Assembly: GCF_040361215.1 (NCBI RefSeq)
Contig: NZ_APND01000002.1
Span: forward strand, 496,001-560,000
Source: Salinisphaera dokdonensis
GTDB taxonomy: Bacteria; Pseudomonadota; Gammaproteobacteria; Nevskiales; Salinisphaeraceae
DNA: 64,000 nt
Reading direction: 5' to 3'
In this document: piece by piece, positions 37,813-44,804 of the stretch
Layout: each line of letters begins with the position of its first letter
How positions within the stretch are numbered: the first letter of the stretch is position 1
Position numbers and translations under genes: made by a program
The notes under the pieces: model-generated
Told to the model about the DNA's origin: nothing
The model's database searches: none
The model's input: only the letters and a program-made list of their open reading frames with translations

Positions 37813-38769
37813 TCAAATGATTGTATTGCTGTTTTCTACAAATTGAGAGCTAGACCTTATAAAAGAACACGCGACGAAAACGTATTCCACTGCGACCTGC
37901 GGACTGATATCCCACGTCGCCTGAACGTCATCGTCCACGCCATGGTCGGCCGCGTTCCGTAAGTGCCCCAAATACTTGGAATAGTTTAATAATTTTTTGG
38001 GTAGCTTCGCGTTTCTGCTTAACTCCTCCGCTTTAGCATTAATGCCATGCTTTCCGACCAAGCTTACGGCTTGTTTCTCTCCATAGGCCCCTAAGTACGA
38101 CTCTATCGCATTTCCCGCCATGGTAACTGCGCCAATCCCATCATGATCTCTCGCCCGTAATAACGCATCGGCTAGGTGCTGTATTACCTCGGCCCGAGGT
38201 ATGTTCGGCACAAAATCTGCGCCGATTTCTCTGCACACTAGACTTTCAGCCTGATGCAGATCAGAACAGGCGCCAGCCAAGGATTGTAGATCGTGCGCGG
38301 CACCTTCCTCAGCAGCTCTATAAGCTCCTCCGCCTTCAGCGATAAGCGCGCGGCAGTACTGCCCTAAACTCAGCAACGTCTCTTTAATTTCATCGAAATG
38401 GTTAGACAGATCGAGGAGTTGCTTCAATTGCCTCGCAGCTGTCGGTGCGTCACCAGTAGTGATTAATCGATCACGAAATAAGATGAAGGGCTCGTAATCC
38501 TCTAGCGCCAATCTTAGGGCCGTAGCTTTTCTTTGCTGGTTACTGGTCACTAACGCTCGGCAAAGGCAGTTCGCTGTTACATACTCGCCGTTCTCTTCGC
38601 GCAGTAAGTCTAAGTCGACTGCTAGCTTAAGCGCCGCGTAAGCATTCTCACGAGTTAATTGGCAAAACTCTGAAACATAGATCTGGTCTACCGGCTTGGC
38701 CGCAATATAAGCAGCGTCAACAGCCGCTACAACGGCTTCGGCAGTAGCACGCCAAAATTCGCGACTCAT
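37813..38769 (-). CDS. HEPN-like protein of a two-gene AT-rich island
   Basis: A 318-residue protein whose family I cannot name. Residues ~17-75 look like a winged helix (IYVSEFCQLTRENAYAALKLAVDLDLLREENGEYV). The C-terminal ~100 residues are helical and contain GHLRNAADHGVDD: R271-N-x3-H276 fits the R-x4-6-H catalytic motif of HEPN ribonucleases, with AGNAIESYLGAYG upstream as in abortive-infection C-terminal domains. The gene begins 6 bp after the stop of its partner, so both share one transcript. Base composition is clearly AT-richer than the flanks, indicating transfer. RNA cleavage during phage attack is a reasonable but unproven prediction. Confidence 0.7.
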   Translation of the reverse strand: MSREFWRATAEAVVAAVDAAYIAAKPVDQIYVSEFCQLTRENAYAALKLAVDLDLLREENGEYVTANCLCRALVTSNQQRKATALRLALEDYEPFILFRDRLITTGDAPTAARQLKQLLDLSNHFDEIKETLLSLGQYCRALIAEGGGAYRAAEEGAAHDLQSLAGACSDLHQAESLVCREIGADFVPNIPRAEVIQHLADALLRARDHDGIGAVTMAGNAIESYLGAYGEKQAVSLVGKHGINAKAEELSRNAKLPKKLLNYSKYLGHLRNAADHGVDDDVQATWDISPQVAVEYVFVACSFIRSSSQFVENSNTII

Positions 38770-38775
38770 ATATAT

Positions 38776-39531
38776 TTATGCGTCGCTTGAGTCGTCATCT
38801 TCAGTATCGTTCTCGATCACACGTATCAGCTCTCTGAGCCTAGGCCCAAGGGTACTGATTTCATCAGGAGTGCAGTTTATCGATACTTGGATATTCAAAG
38901 TGGCTGAGACAGTACCGGAGCATTCTAAAGATCTACTTAACGAACTTTTTACAGGAGCTTCTAGACCCTCATTTTCTACCTTCCCCAAGTTTACGTCCGG
39001 CTCAGCCGGCTCCATAGACACTGCATTTTCCCGAGTTAAGAAGTCCCCTTGAATTATTAGAGTTCCATCTTCGTCTTCTAAGACATTTGCAGCCTTCATA
39101 ATATCTATCAAGGCGCCGGCCCCTACCATCGTCGGCGACTTCTTGGTTGCGCCAGCGGTATAGGCTATATGCGACCTGAGAGCGGATGGTTCCATGCCTC
39201 CACGAATTCGAACCGCCGAGATTATTTTCCGAAAGAACGAACTATCGATTATCATCTCTCGCCATGCGGAAGAGATCTCATTAGGCATCTCGAAATCCAA
39301 GGCTTTCGCTAGATTACGGCCATGAGAGGTTAGCGTTTTTTTCTGCTTTCCTTGAATTATTCCAATATTCAAAAGGAACGCATTATTTCTACTGACTTGC
39401 GTCGGATCTATAATAGCGCGCTCGGCTACATCTTTAGGCGATGCCTGGTCGGGCGAATGGCCATAGGCTCGTATGATTTTAGCCAGCTCGGCGTAAGACG
39501 ATCCGGGGAGCTTAAAAGCGTCTTCGTCCAC
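38776..39531 (-). CDS. winged-helix-like partner protein of the HEPN gene
   Basis: A 251-residue acidic protein of no family I recognise. The N-terminal half shows helical and winged-helix-like segments: SYAELAKIIRAYGHSPDQASPKDVAERAIIDPTQVSRNNAFLLNIGII, then LTSHGRNLAKAL. A similar second unit follows around SALRSHIAYTAGATKKSPTMVGAGALIDIMKAANVLEDEDGTLII. The C-terminal strand NIQVSINCTPDEISTLGPRLRELIRVIEND may be a separate module, ending in a D/E-rich tail. It is first in the pair and upstream of the HEPN-like gene. It could sense or restrain the partner, as in toxin-antitoxin or two-gene defence modules; this is inference. Confidence 0.7.
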   Translation of the reverse strand: MDEDAFKLPGSSYAELAKIIRAYGHSPDQASPKDVAERAIIDPTQVSRNNAFLLNIGIIQGKQKKTLTSHGRNLAKALDFEMPNEISSAWREMIIDSSFFRKIISAVRIRGGMEPSALRSHIAYTAGATKKSPTMVGAGALIDIMKAANVLEDEDGTLIIQGDFLTRENAVSMEPAEPDVNLGKVENEGLEAPVKSSLSRSLECSGTVSATLNIQVSINCTPDEISTLGPRLRELIRVIENDTEDDDSSDA

Positions 39532-39652
39532 TTGAAGTCCTTTTTCCTGAGTTAAAAATAATCTAACCGTGTTTATTCGTCAGGCGCTATTAGCTTTAGT
39601 ATTGCGAGCAAAAGCCAGAATAAATCTCGTGAATGGCGTCACGTGAATGGTG

Positions 39653-39907
39653 TCAGGTCTTGCACTGTGCAGCCTCCGCATCGTAATCCGCCTGCAATCC
39701 CAACCAGAACTGCACCGACGTGCCAAAGAACCGGCTCGGCCGAAGAGCGATATCGGGATTTACTTGGCGCCGCCCTTCCATCAGCGAAGTTAGATCGGCT
39801 TGTAGAAGACCAGTCGCATTAGCGACGTTGCGAAGGGTTAAGCCCATCGGCGCGATAAATTCTTCGCGCAACACGTCGCCCGGATGAACATTCGCAAGCT
39901 CGGCCAT
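39653..39907 (-). CDS. HigA family addiction-module antitoxin, apparently without HigB
   Basis: An 84-residue Xre-type protein from ATG 39907: VHPGDVLREEFIAPMGLTLRNVANATGLLQADLTSLMEGRRQVNPDIALRPSRFFGTSVQFWLGLQADYDAEAAQ. This is the HigA/VapI signature. HigA normally follows a ~92-residue HigB toxin gene; the sequence upstream (39908-40038) contains no such frame, only a terminator and the lpdA-tail fragment. It may therefore be an orphan antitoxin or regulator. Its last codons overlap another copy of the short motif found at the island ends (about 39648-39668). Confidence 0.85.
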   Translation of the reverse strand: MAELANVHPGDVLREEFIAPMGLTLRNVANATGLLQADLTSLMEGRRQVNPDIALRPSRFFGTSVQFWLGLQADYDAEAAQCKT

Positions 39908-39987
39908 GTCTCCCCCTCGAAGCAGCATTGATAACTACTAACTAGAACAATAGAGAAGCGAATAGACCGAGTAAATGCAAAATGCAT

Positions 39988-40016
39988 AAAAAAGGCCGGC
40001 GAATTACCGGCCTTTA
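39988..40016 (-). terminator. intrinsic terminator after the lpdA-tail fragment
   Basis: On the minus strand the stem AAAGGCCGG / CCGGCCTTT encloses a 7-base loop and is followed by TTTTTT. It terminates transcripts coming from the right. It lies 23 bp after the stop of the lpdA fragment and was probably the terminator of a full-length lpdA. Confidence 0.8.
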
Positions 40017-40038
40017 GTCGTAGAGGATAGCGTTTAAG

Positions 40039-40130
40039 CTACTTCTTCTTCGGAATATACAAATCCGGCAAAGTACCGGCCGCGGCCTCGGCGGCCGTGC
40101 CGACCGTTTCCGACAGCGTTGGATGCGGGC
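40039..40130 (-). pseudogene. duplicated 3' tail of a dihydrolipoamide dehydrogenase gene
   Basis: Read on the minus strand this gives HPTLSETVGTAAEAAAG..., LPDLYIPKKK and a stop. That matches the last ~28 residues of LpdA encoded at 40905-41000 (same final KKK and an identical 23-bp 3' end), with scattered base changes over the whole ~90 bp. Homology stops abruptly near 40130, next to the right island repeat. It has no start or catalytic region, so it is a displaced gene end. Confidence 0.85.
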
Positions 40131-40132
40131 AG

Positions 40133-40162
40133 GCCTGAGGGTCAGCTCTTGCATTGTGCATT
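40133..40162 (-). repeat. inverted repeat, right end of the accessory island
   Basis: The inverted partner of 37721-37750; the two agree at 26 of 30 positions, with core GCAAGAGCTGACCCTCA on the minus strand. It abuts the point where homology of the lpdA-tail fragment ends. The stretch from here to 40372 holds no gene. Confidence 0.7.
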
Positions 40163-40372
40163 TTTCGGCCAATTCGCTGCCCGGGATGACGCGAAAACCC
40201 AGGCCGAAGTTAAAGACACCTCAGCGCCAAGGCTTGCGATGCCAGCTTCTGCTTGCTCGCACGACTCGCGTTCGTCTCTGCGCCGTTGGCATCGAGGATG
40301 CAAACGTAGCTAAACAGTCAGCCGCATATGGGCGCCAAACTCACTTACGCCCCAGACAGGCGATCTCGCCAG

Positions 40373-40783
40373 CTATGACGCCGGCAGCGTGTCGTAGGTT
40401 TCGACATCCGCCGGTATATGATGGAAACGCTGCTTTTCGGTCGTGAAGATCGCGATCTGCGCGCCACCGAACGAACTGGGATCGTCCAGCGTGCCTATCT
40501 TGATCAGGGCCATGCCGGGCAGGGCCGGCGACCAAGATACCAATTGGGTCCCGCATTCACCGCAGAAATCGCGGGTCACCGGGTTGTCCAGATCGCTGCG
40601 CGTAAACTGTTTGGGCGTACCCTTGGTATAGGAGAAGTCGGCTTCAGGGATGCCTTGGGTCAGGTTCGACGAACCACCGGCAAAGTACTGGCATTCCCGG
40701 CAATGACATTGAGCTTTGACCGCAGGCTCTGCGTCCGTGCGATAGCGTATCGCGCCGCAATAGCAACCACCTTCTTTACTCAT
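40373..40783 (-). CDS. GFA family protein
   Basis: A 136-residue zinc protein of the glutathione-dependent formaldehyde-activating enzyme (GFA) family. All cysteine motifs are present: GGCYCGAIRY, QCHCRECQYFAG and FCGECGTQL. Most members have unknown substrates despite the family name. It lies between the lpdA fragment and the intact lpdA, in the same orientation, inside the zone affected by the duplication, so it may have arrived with that event. The start is ATG 40783. Confidence 0.9.
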   Translation of the reverse strand: MSKEGGCYCGAIRYRTDAEPAVKAQCHCRECQYFAGGSSNLTQGIPEADFSYTKGTPKQFTRSDLDNPVTRDFCGECGTQLVSWSPALPGMALIKIGTLDDPSSFGGAQIAIFTTEKQRFHHIPADVETYDTLPAS

Positions 40784-40904
40784 GATTCTTCTCCGTTTTT
40801 ATTATGTAATGAGCGTCGAACGGTAATGCCCGCCCGGCTATTCTCGACTTATCCGAAGGCCAGCATAAACCCGGCATTGAATCTCGCCGTACTGTCGAAA
40901 ACTA

Positions 40905-42758
40905 CTACTTCTTCTTCGGAATATACAGATCCGTGAGCGTTCCAGCCGCGGCTTCGGCAGCCATGCCCACGGTCTCCGACAGGGTCGGATGCGGATGCAC
41001 GGTCAGGCCGATGTCGTGCGCGTCGCAGCCCATCTCGATTGCCAGGCCCAGTTCGGCGATGAGTTCGCCGGCACCGGGGCCGACGGCGCCGGCACCGATG
41101 GCGATACCGCTGTCCTTGTCGAACAGGATCTTGGTAGTGCCTTCGGCATTGCCCATGCCGAGCGCGCGGCCGCTGGCGGCCCAGGGGAAGGCGCCCTTTT
41201 CGTATTCGATGCCGTCTTCCTTGGCCTGGGTTTCGGTGACGCCGGTCCAGGCGACTTCCGGATCCGTATAGACGACGGACGGGATGACCTTGGCATCGAA
41301 GGCGGCTTTTTCGCCGGCACAGCATTCGGCCGCGACCTTGCCCTGGTGGGTGGCACGGTGGGCGAGCTGCGGTTCGCCGGAGACATCGCCGATAGCGAAG
41401 ATGTTGTCGACGCTCGTGCGGCACTGCTTGTCGATGGTGACGAAGCCGCGGTCGTCGACCTTCACGCCAACGTTTTCGGCGCCGATCTTCTTGCCGTTGG
41501 GCTTGCGGCCGATGGCGGCGAGCACGCGATCGTAGTCCTTGCTCTTGGGGGCATCCTTGCCCTCGAAGCTGGCCTTGAGCGACTTCTTGCTGGCCTTGAT
41601 GCCGGTGACTTTGGTGCCAGTCCAGATATTGCCGCAGCGGCTGCTCATGCGCTTCTGGAGCGGCTTGACCAGGTCGCGGTCGGCGCCGGGGATGAGCGTT
41701 TCGGTCATCTCGACGATGTCGACATCGGTGCCGTGGGCGGCATAGACGTTGGCCAGTTCCAGGCCAATGATACCGCCGCCGATGACGAGCAGCGATTTCG
41801 GGATTTCGTCCGGCGACAGGGCGGCTTCGGAATCCCAGATGCGTTCGTCCTCGGGCCAGTCGGGCAGGATGACCGGCTCGGAGCCGACGGCGATGATGCA
41901 GTTGTTGAAGCTGATCTCGCTGGTGTCGCCATTGTTATGGCTATCGCCTTCGATGGACAGGGTGTGGTCGTCCTTGAAGGTGCCCGTGCCGGTGACGACG
42001 TTGACCTTGCGCTTTGAGGCCATGGATTTGAGGCCGCCGGTGAGCTTGTCGATCACCGACTGCTTGAATTCCATGAGTTTGGGCAGCTCGATCTTGGGCT
42101 TGCCGAAGGACACGCCGTGGTTGGCCATGTCGGCGGCGTCCTCGATGACCTTGGCGGAATGCAGCAGGGCCTTGGACGGAATGCAGCCGATGTTGAGGCA
42201 CACACCGCCGAGCACGCTGTGGCGTTCGACCAGGGTGACATTCAGACCCATGTCCGCGGCGCGGAAGGCGGCCGTGTAGCCGCCAGGGCCGGAGCCGAGC
42301 ACCAGCACGTCGCAGTCGTAGCTGTGGTCTTTCTTGGCGCCAGAGTCGGATTTCGACTTTTCGCTGCTCTTGCCTTCTTTTTCGGTCTTTTTCGACGACG
42401 ATGACTTCTTTTCGTCGCTTTTGGCGCTATCCGATGCTTTTTTCTTGTCGCCGGAGTCGGCCTTCTTCTCGTCGGCCTTGTCCTGCTTGTCTTCTTCACC
42501 GCTATTGTCGTCGCCTTGGCTATCGGCGGCTTCGAGCAGGGCGATGACGTCGCCTTCGGAGACTTTGTCGCCTTCCTTTACCTTCAACTCGGTGATCTTG
42601 CCGGCGGCGGACGAGGGCACTTCCAGCGTGGCCTTGTCCGATTCCAGCGTGATCAGCGCCTGTTCTTCCTCGACATCGTCGCCCGCGGCGACCAGTACCT
42701 CGATGACCTCGACTTCGTCGAAGTCGCCAATGTCCGGAACCTTGATTTCCTGCGCCAT
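40905..42758 (-). CDS. lpdA: dihydrolipoamide dehydrogenase with N-terminal lipoyl domain
   Basis: A 617-residue E3 component that reoxidises dihydrolipoyl groups using FAD and NAD. Residues 1-78 form a lipoyl domain (ITLESDKATLEV, lipoyl Lys42). A long Asp/Lys/Ser-rich linker (~79-145) leads to the FAD motif VLVLGSGPGGYTAAF, and the redox disulphide is C187-LNIG-C192. Near the C-terminus VHPHPTLSET holds the catalytic His. The gene is third in aceE-aceF-lpdA, so it serves pyruvate dehydrogenase. E3 with its own lipoyl domain is known, for example in Neisseria. The low-complexity linker is extreme. Its 3' end is duplicated 866 bp downstream. Confidence 0.97.
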   Translation of the reverse strand: MAQEIKVPDIGDFDEVEVIEVLVAAGDDVEEEQALITLESDKATLEVPSSAAGKITELKVKEGDKVSEGDVIALLEAADSQGDDNSGEEDKQDKADEKKADSGDKKKASDSAKSDEKKSSSSKKTEKEGKSSEKSKSDSGAKKDHSYDCDVLVLGSGPGGYTAAFRAADMGLNVTLVERHSVLGGVCLNIGCIPSKALLHSAKVIEDAADMANHGVSFGKPKIELPKLMEFKQSVIDKLTGGLKSMASKRKVNVVTGTGTFKDDHTLSIEGDSHNNGDTSEISFNNCIIAVGSEPVILPDWPEDERIWDSEAALSPDEIPKSLLVIGGGIIGLELANVYAAHGTDVDIVEMTETLIPGADRDLVKPLQKRMSSRCGNIWTGTKVTGIKASKKSLKASFEGKDAPKSKDYDRVLAAIGRKPNGKKIGAENVGVKVDDRGFVTIDKQCRTSVDNIFAIGDVSGEPQLAHRATHQGKVAAECCAGEKAAFDAKVIPSVVYTDPEVAWTGVTETQAKEDGIEYEKGAFPWAASGRALGMGNAEGTTKILFDKDSGIAIGAGAVGPGAGELIAELGLAIEMGCDAHDIGLTVHPHPTLSETVGMAAEAAAGTLTDLYIPKKK

Positions 42759-42943
42759 GGTTTAACTACCTTGACCGGCCCAAAGGCCGGATTGTGCGTT
42801 CAAGAAGCGAGCGATCGAAGCGACAAAACCTCGATCGCCCGGCGCGAGTCATGAGGCGGCAAGACAAGGCGCCGCGAGCGCCGTGTAGCAACGCTACACA
42901 AGCGATCGGCAACGCCGTATTGCAGTCTCATGGCCGCGGCCTC

Positions 42944-44716
42944 CTAGAGAAGCAACGTACGAAGATCAGAGAGTTTCTCGCTGAGGAACCCGGTAATCCT
43001 TGCCGCCTTGGCGCCGTCGATCACGCGGTGATCGTAGGACAGCGACAGCGGCAGAATCAGGCGCGGCTCGAACTCGCTGCCGTTCCAGACCGGCTGCCAG
43101 CTGTGCTTGGACACGCCGAGGATGCCGACTTCCGGGCTGTTCACGATCGGCGTGAACGCAGTGCCGCCGACGCCGCCCAGGCTGGATATGGAGAAGCACG
43201 CGCCCTTCATCTCATCGCCCTTGAGCTTGCCTTCGCGGGCCCGGCCGCTGATGTCGTCCAGCTCACGGGCGATCTGGTAGATGCCTTTCTGATCGACGTT
43301 CTTGAGCACCGGCATGAGCAGGCCGTTGGGCGTATCCACCGCGATGGCGATATGCACGTACTGCTTGTGTACCAGGCTCTCGCAGTCTGCGGTGAGCGAG
43401 CTGTTGAGATCCGGGAATTCGCGAAGCGCAGCCGCCGCGGCCTTGAGCATGAACGCCAGCGGCGTGAGCTTCACACCGTCCGCCTTGGCCTTTTCCTTGT
43501 TGGCCTGGCGGAAGGCTTCCATCTCGGTGATGTCGGCAGTGTCGAACTGGGTGACGTGCGGGATCAGCAGCCAGTTGCGATGCACGGCCTTGGCCGAGAG
43601 CTTGCGGATACGGGGCAGCTCGGTGGTCTCGACCTCGCCGAACTGGCTGTAGTCGATATCCGGCTGGGCCGGCACGCCGCCGCCACCGGCAGGCGCGCTG
43701 CCTGCACCGGCGCTTGCGCCTCCCTGGACCTGTTCCAGCGTCTTCTTGACGTAGGTCTGGACGTCTTCTTCGAGGATGCGCCCCTTGCGGCCACTGCCTT
43801 CGATACGCCCGAGATCGGCGCCGATCTGGCGTGCGTACTTGCGCACGCTCGGCGAGGCATGAGCCTTGTTGAAGCGATCCTCGTCGACGCTCTTGAGCTT
43901 GCTCGAATCGCCGCTGTCGTCGGACTTGGGCGCCGGCTGCGTGGGCGCGTCGTCCTGCGGTTCGTCCTTGCCGCTCTTGCCGCGTTTCGGCGGCTTGGAT
44001 TCGCTGTCTTTCTTGGGCTTCGAATCGGCCTTGGACTCGGACGACTTCTTGCTGCCCCCGGAAGCCTTCTTGCCACCGCCGGCGGTTTCCAGCATGGCGA
44101 TCACGTCGCCTTCGGAGACCTTGTCGCCTTCCTTGACCTTGAGTTCGGTGATCTTGCCGGCGCCCGAGGACGGCACTTCCAGCGTGGCCTTGTCCGATTC
44201 CAGCGTGATCAGCGGCTGTTCTTCCTCGACATCGTCGCCTTCGGCAACCAGCACCTCGATGACCTCGACCTCGTCGAAGTCGCCGATGTCCGGGACCTTG
44301 ACCTCGATGGTCTCGCCGCCGCCCGAGGCGTCGTCATCCTCGTCGTCGCTGTCGTCGTCTTCGGATTCCGAGTCGTCGGCTTCTTCTTCGCCGTCGTCCT
44401 CGCTGTCCGAATCGTCTTCGGCTGCGTCGCCCGAATCGGCCTCGTCGGCCTCATCTTCCGACTCGTCGTCGGAGGCGTCCGCGGCTTCGAGCATGGCGAT
44501 CACGTCGCCCTCGGAGACTTTGTCGCCTTCCTTGACCTTGAGCTCGGTGATCTTGCCGGCCCCGCTGGACGGCACCTCGAGCGTGGCCTTGTCGGATTCG
44601 AGGGTGATGAGCGGTTGCTCCTCCTCGACCTCGTCACCCTCGGAGACCAGCACTTCGATGACCTCGACCTCGTCGAAGTCGCCGATATCCGGGACCTTGA
44701 TTTCCTGCGCCGCCAT
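42944..44716 (-). CDS. aceF: pyruvate dehydrogenase E2, dihydrolipoamide acetyltransferase
   Basis: A 590-residue core subunit that carries acetyl groups on lipoyl arms to CoA. Two lipoyl domains lie at residues ~2-78 and ~135-211 (lipoyl Lys43 and Lys176, both in ITLESDKATLEV). A peripheral-subunit-binding domain (ASPSVRKYARQIGADLGRIEGSGRKGRILEEDV) precedes the catalytic domain, which ends with SYDHRVIDGAKAARI and its active-site His. The linker between the lipoyl domains (~79-131) is almost entirely Asp, Glu and Ser instead of the usual Ala/Pro, as expected in a halophile. A GC hairpin lies in the gap after aceE. Confidence 0.97.
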   Translation of the reverse strand: MAAQEIKVPDIGDFDEVEVIEVLVSEGDEVEEEQPLITLESDKATLEVPSSGAGKITELKVKEGDKVSEGDVIAMLEAADASDDESEDEADEADSGDAAEDDSDSEDDGEEEADDSESEDDDSDDEDDDASGGGETIEVKVPDIGDFDEVEVIEVLVAEGDDVEEEQPLITLESDKATLEVPSSGAGKITELKVKEGDKVSEGDVIAMLETAGGGKKASGGSKKSSESKADSKPKKDSESKPPKRGKSGKDEPQDDAPTQPAPKSDDSGDSSKLKSVDEDRFNKAHASPSVRKYARQIGADLGRIEGSGRKGRILEEDVQTYVKKTLEQVQGGASAGAGSAPAGGGGVPAQPDIDYSQFGEVETTELPRIRKLSAKAVHRNWLLIPHVTQFDTADITEMEAFRQANKEKAKADGVKLTPLAFMLKAAAAALREFPDLNSSLTADCESLVHKQYVHIAIAVDTPNGLLMPVLKNVDQKGIYQIARELDDISGRAREGKLKGDEMKGACFSISSLGGVGGTAFTPIVNSPEVGILGVSKHSWQPVWNGSEFEPRLILPLSLSYDHRVIDGAKAARITGFLSEKLSDLRTLLL

Positions 44717-44737
44717 AAAGCGTTTCCTTGATCCGGT

Positions 44738-44763
44738 AGCGCGGCCCGCGGACGGGCCGCGCT
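44738..44763. other. strong GC hairpin in the aceE-aceF gap
   Basis: The stem GCGCGGCCCG / CGGGCCGCGC with a 4-base loop is placed 22 bp before the aceF start. In the operon direction no T-tract follows, so it is more likely an RNA-processing or stability element, or a partial attenuator, than a terminator. Confidence 0.6.
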
Positions 44764-44804
44764 TTTAAAGCATTGTTTCGACTGGGTGATCTGTCCTCAG
44801 ACCC

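Noticed and set aside
37721..40162. The island as a complete insertion sequence
   Set aside because: No transposase or integrase gene is present between the inverted repeats.
42794..44731. 645-codon plus-strand frame opposite aceF
   Set aside because: It contains the complement of the lipoyl repeats and has no independent features.
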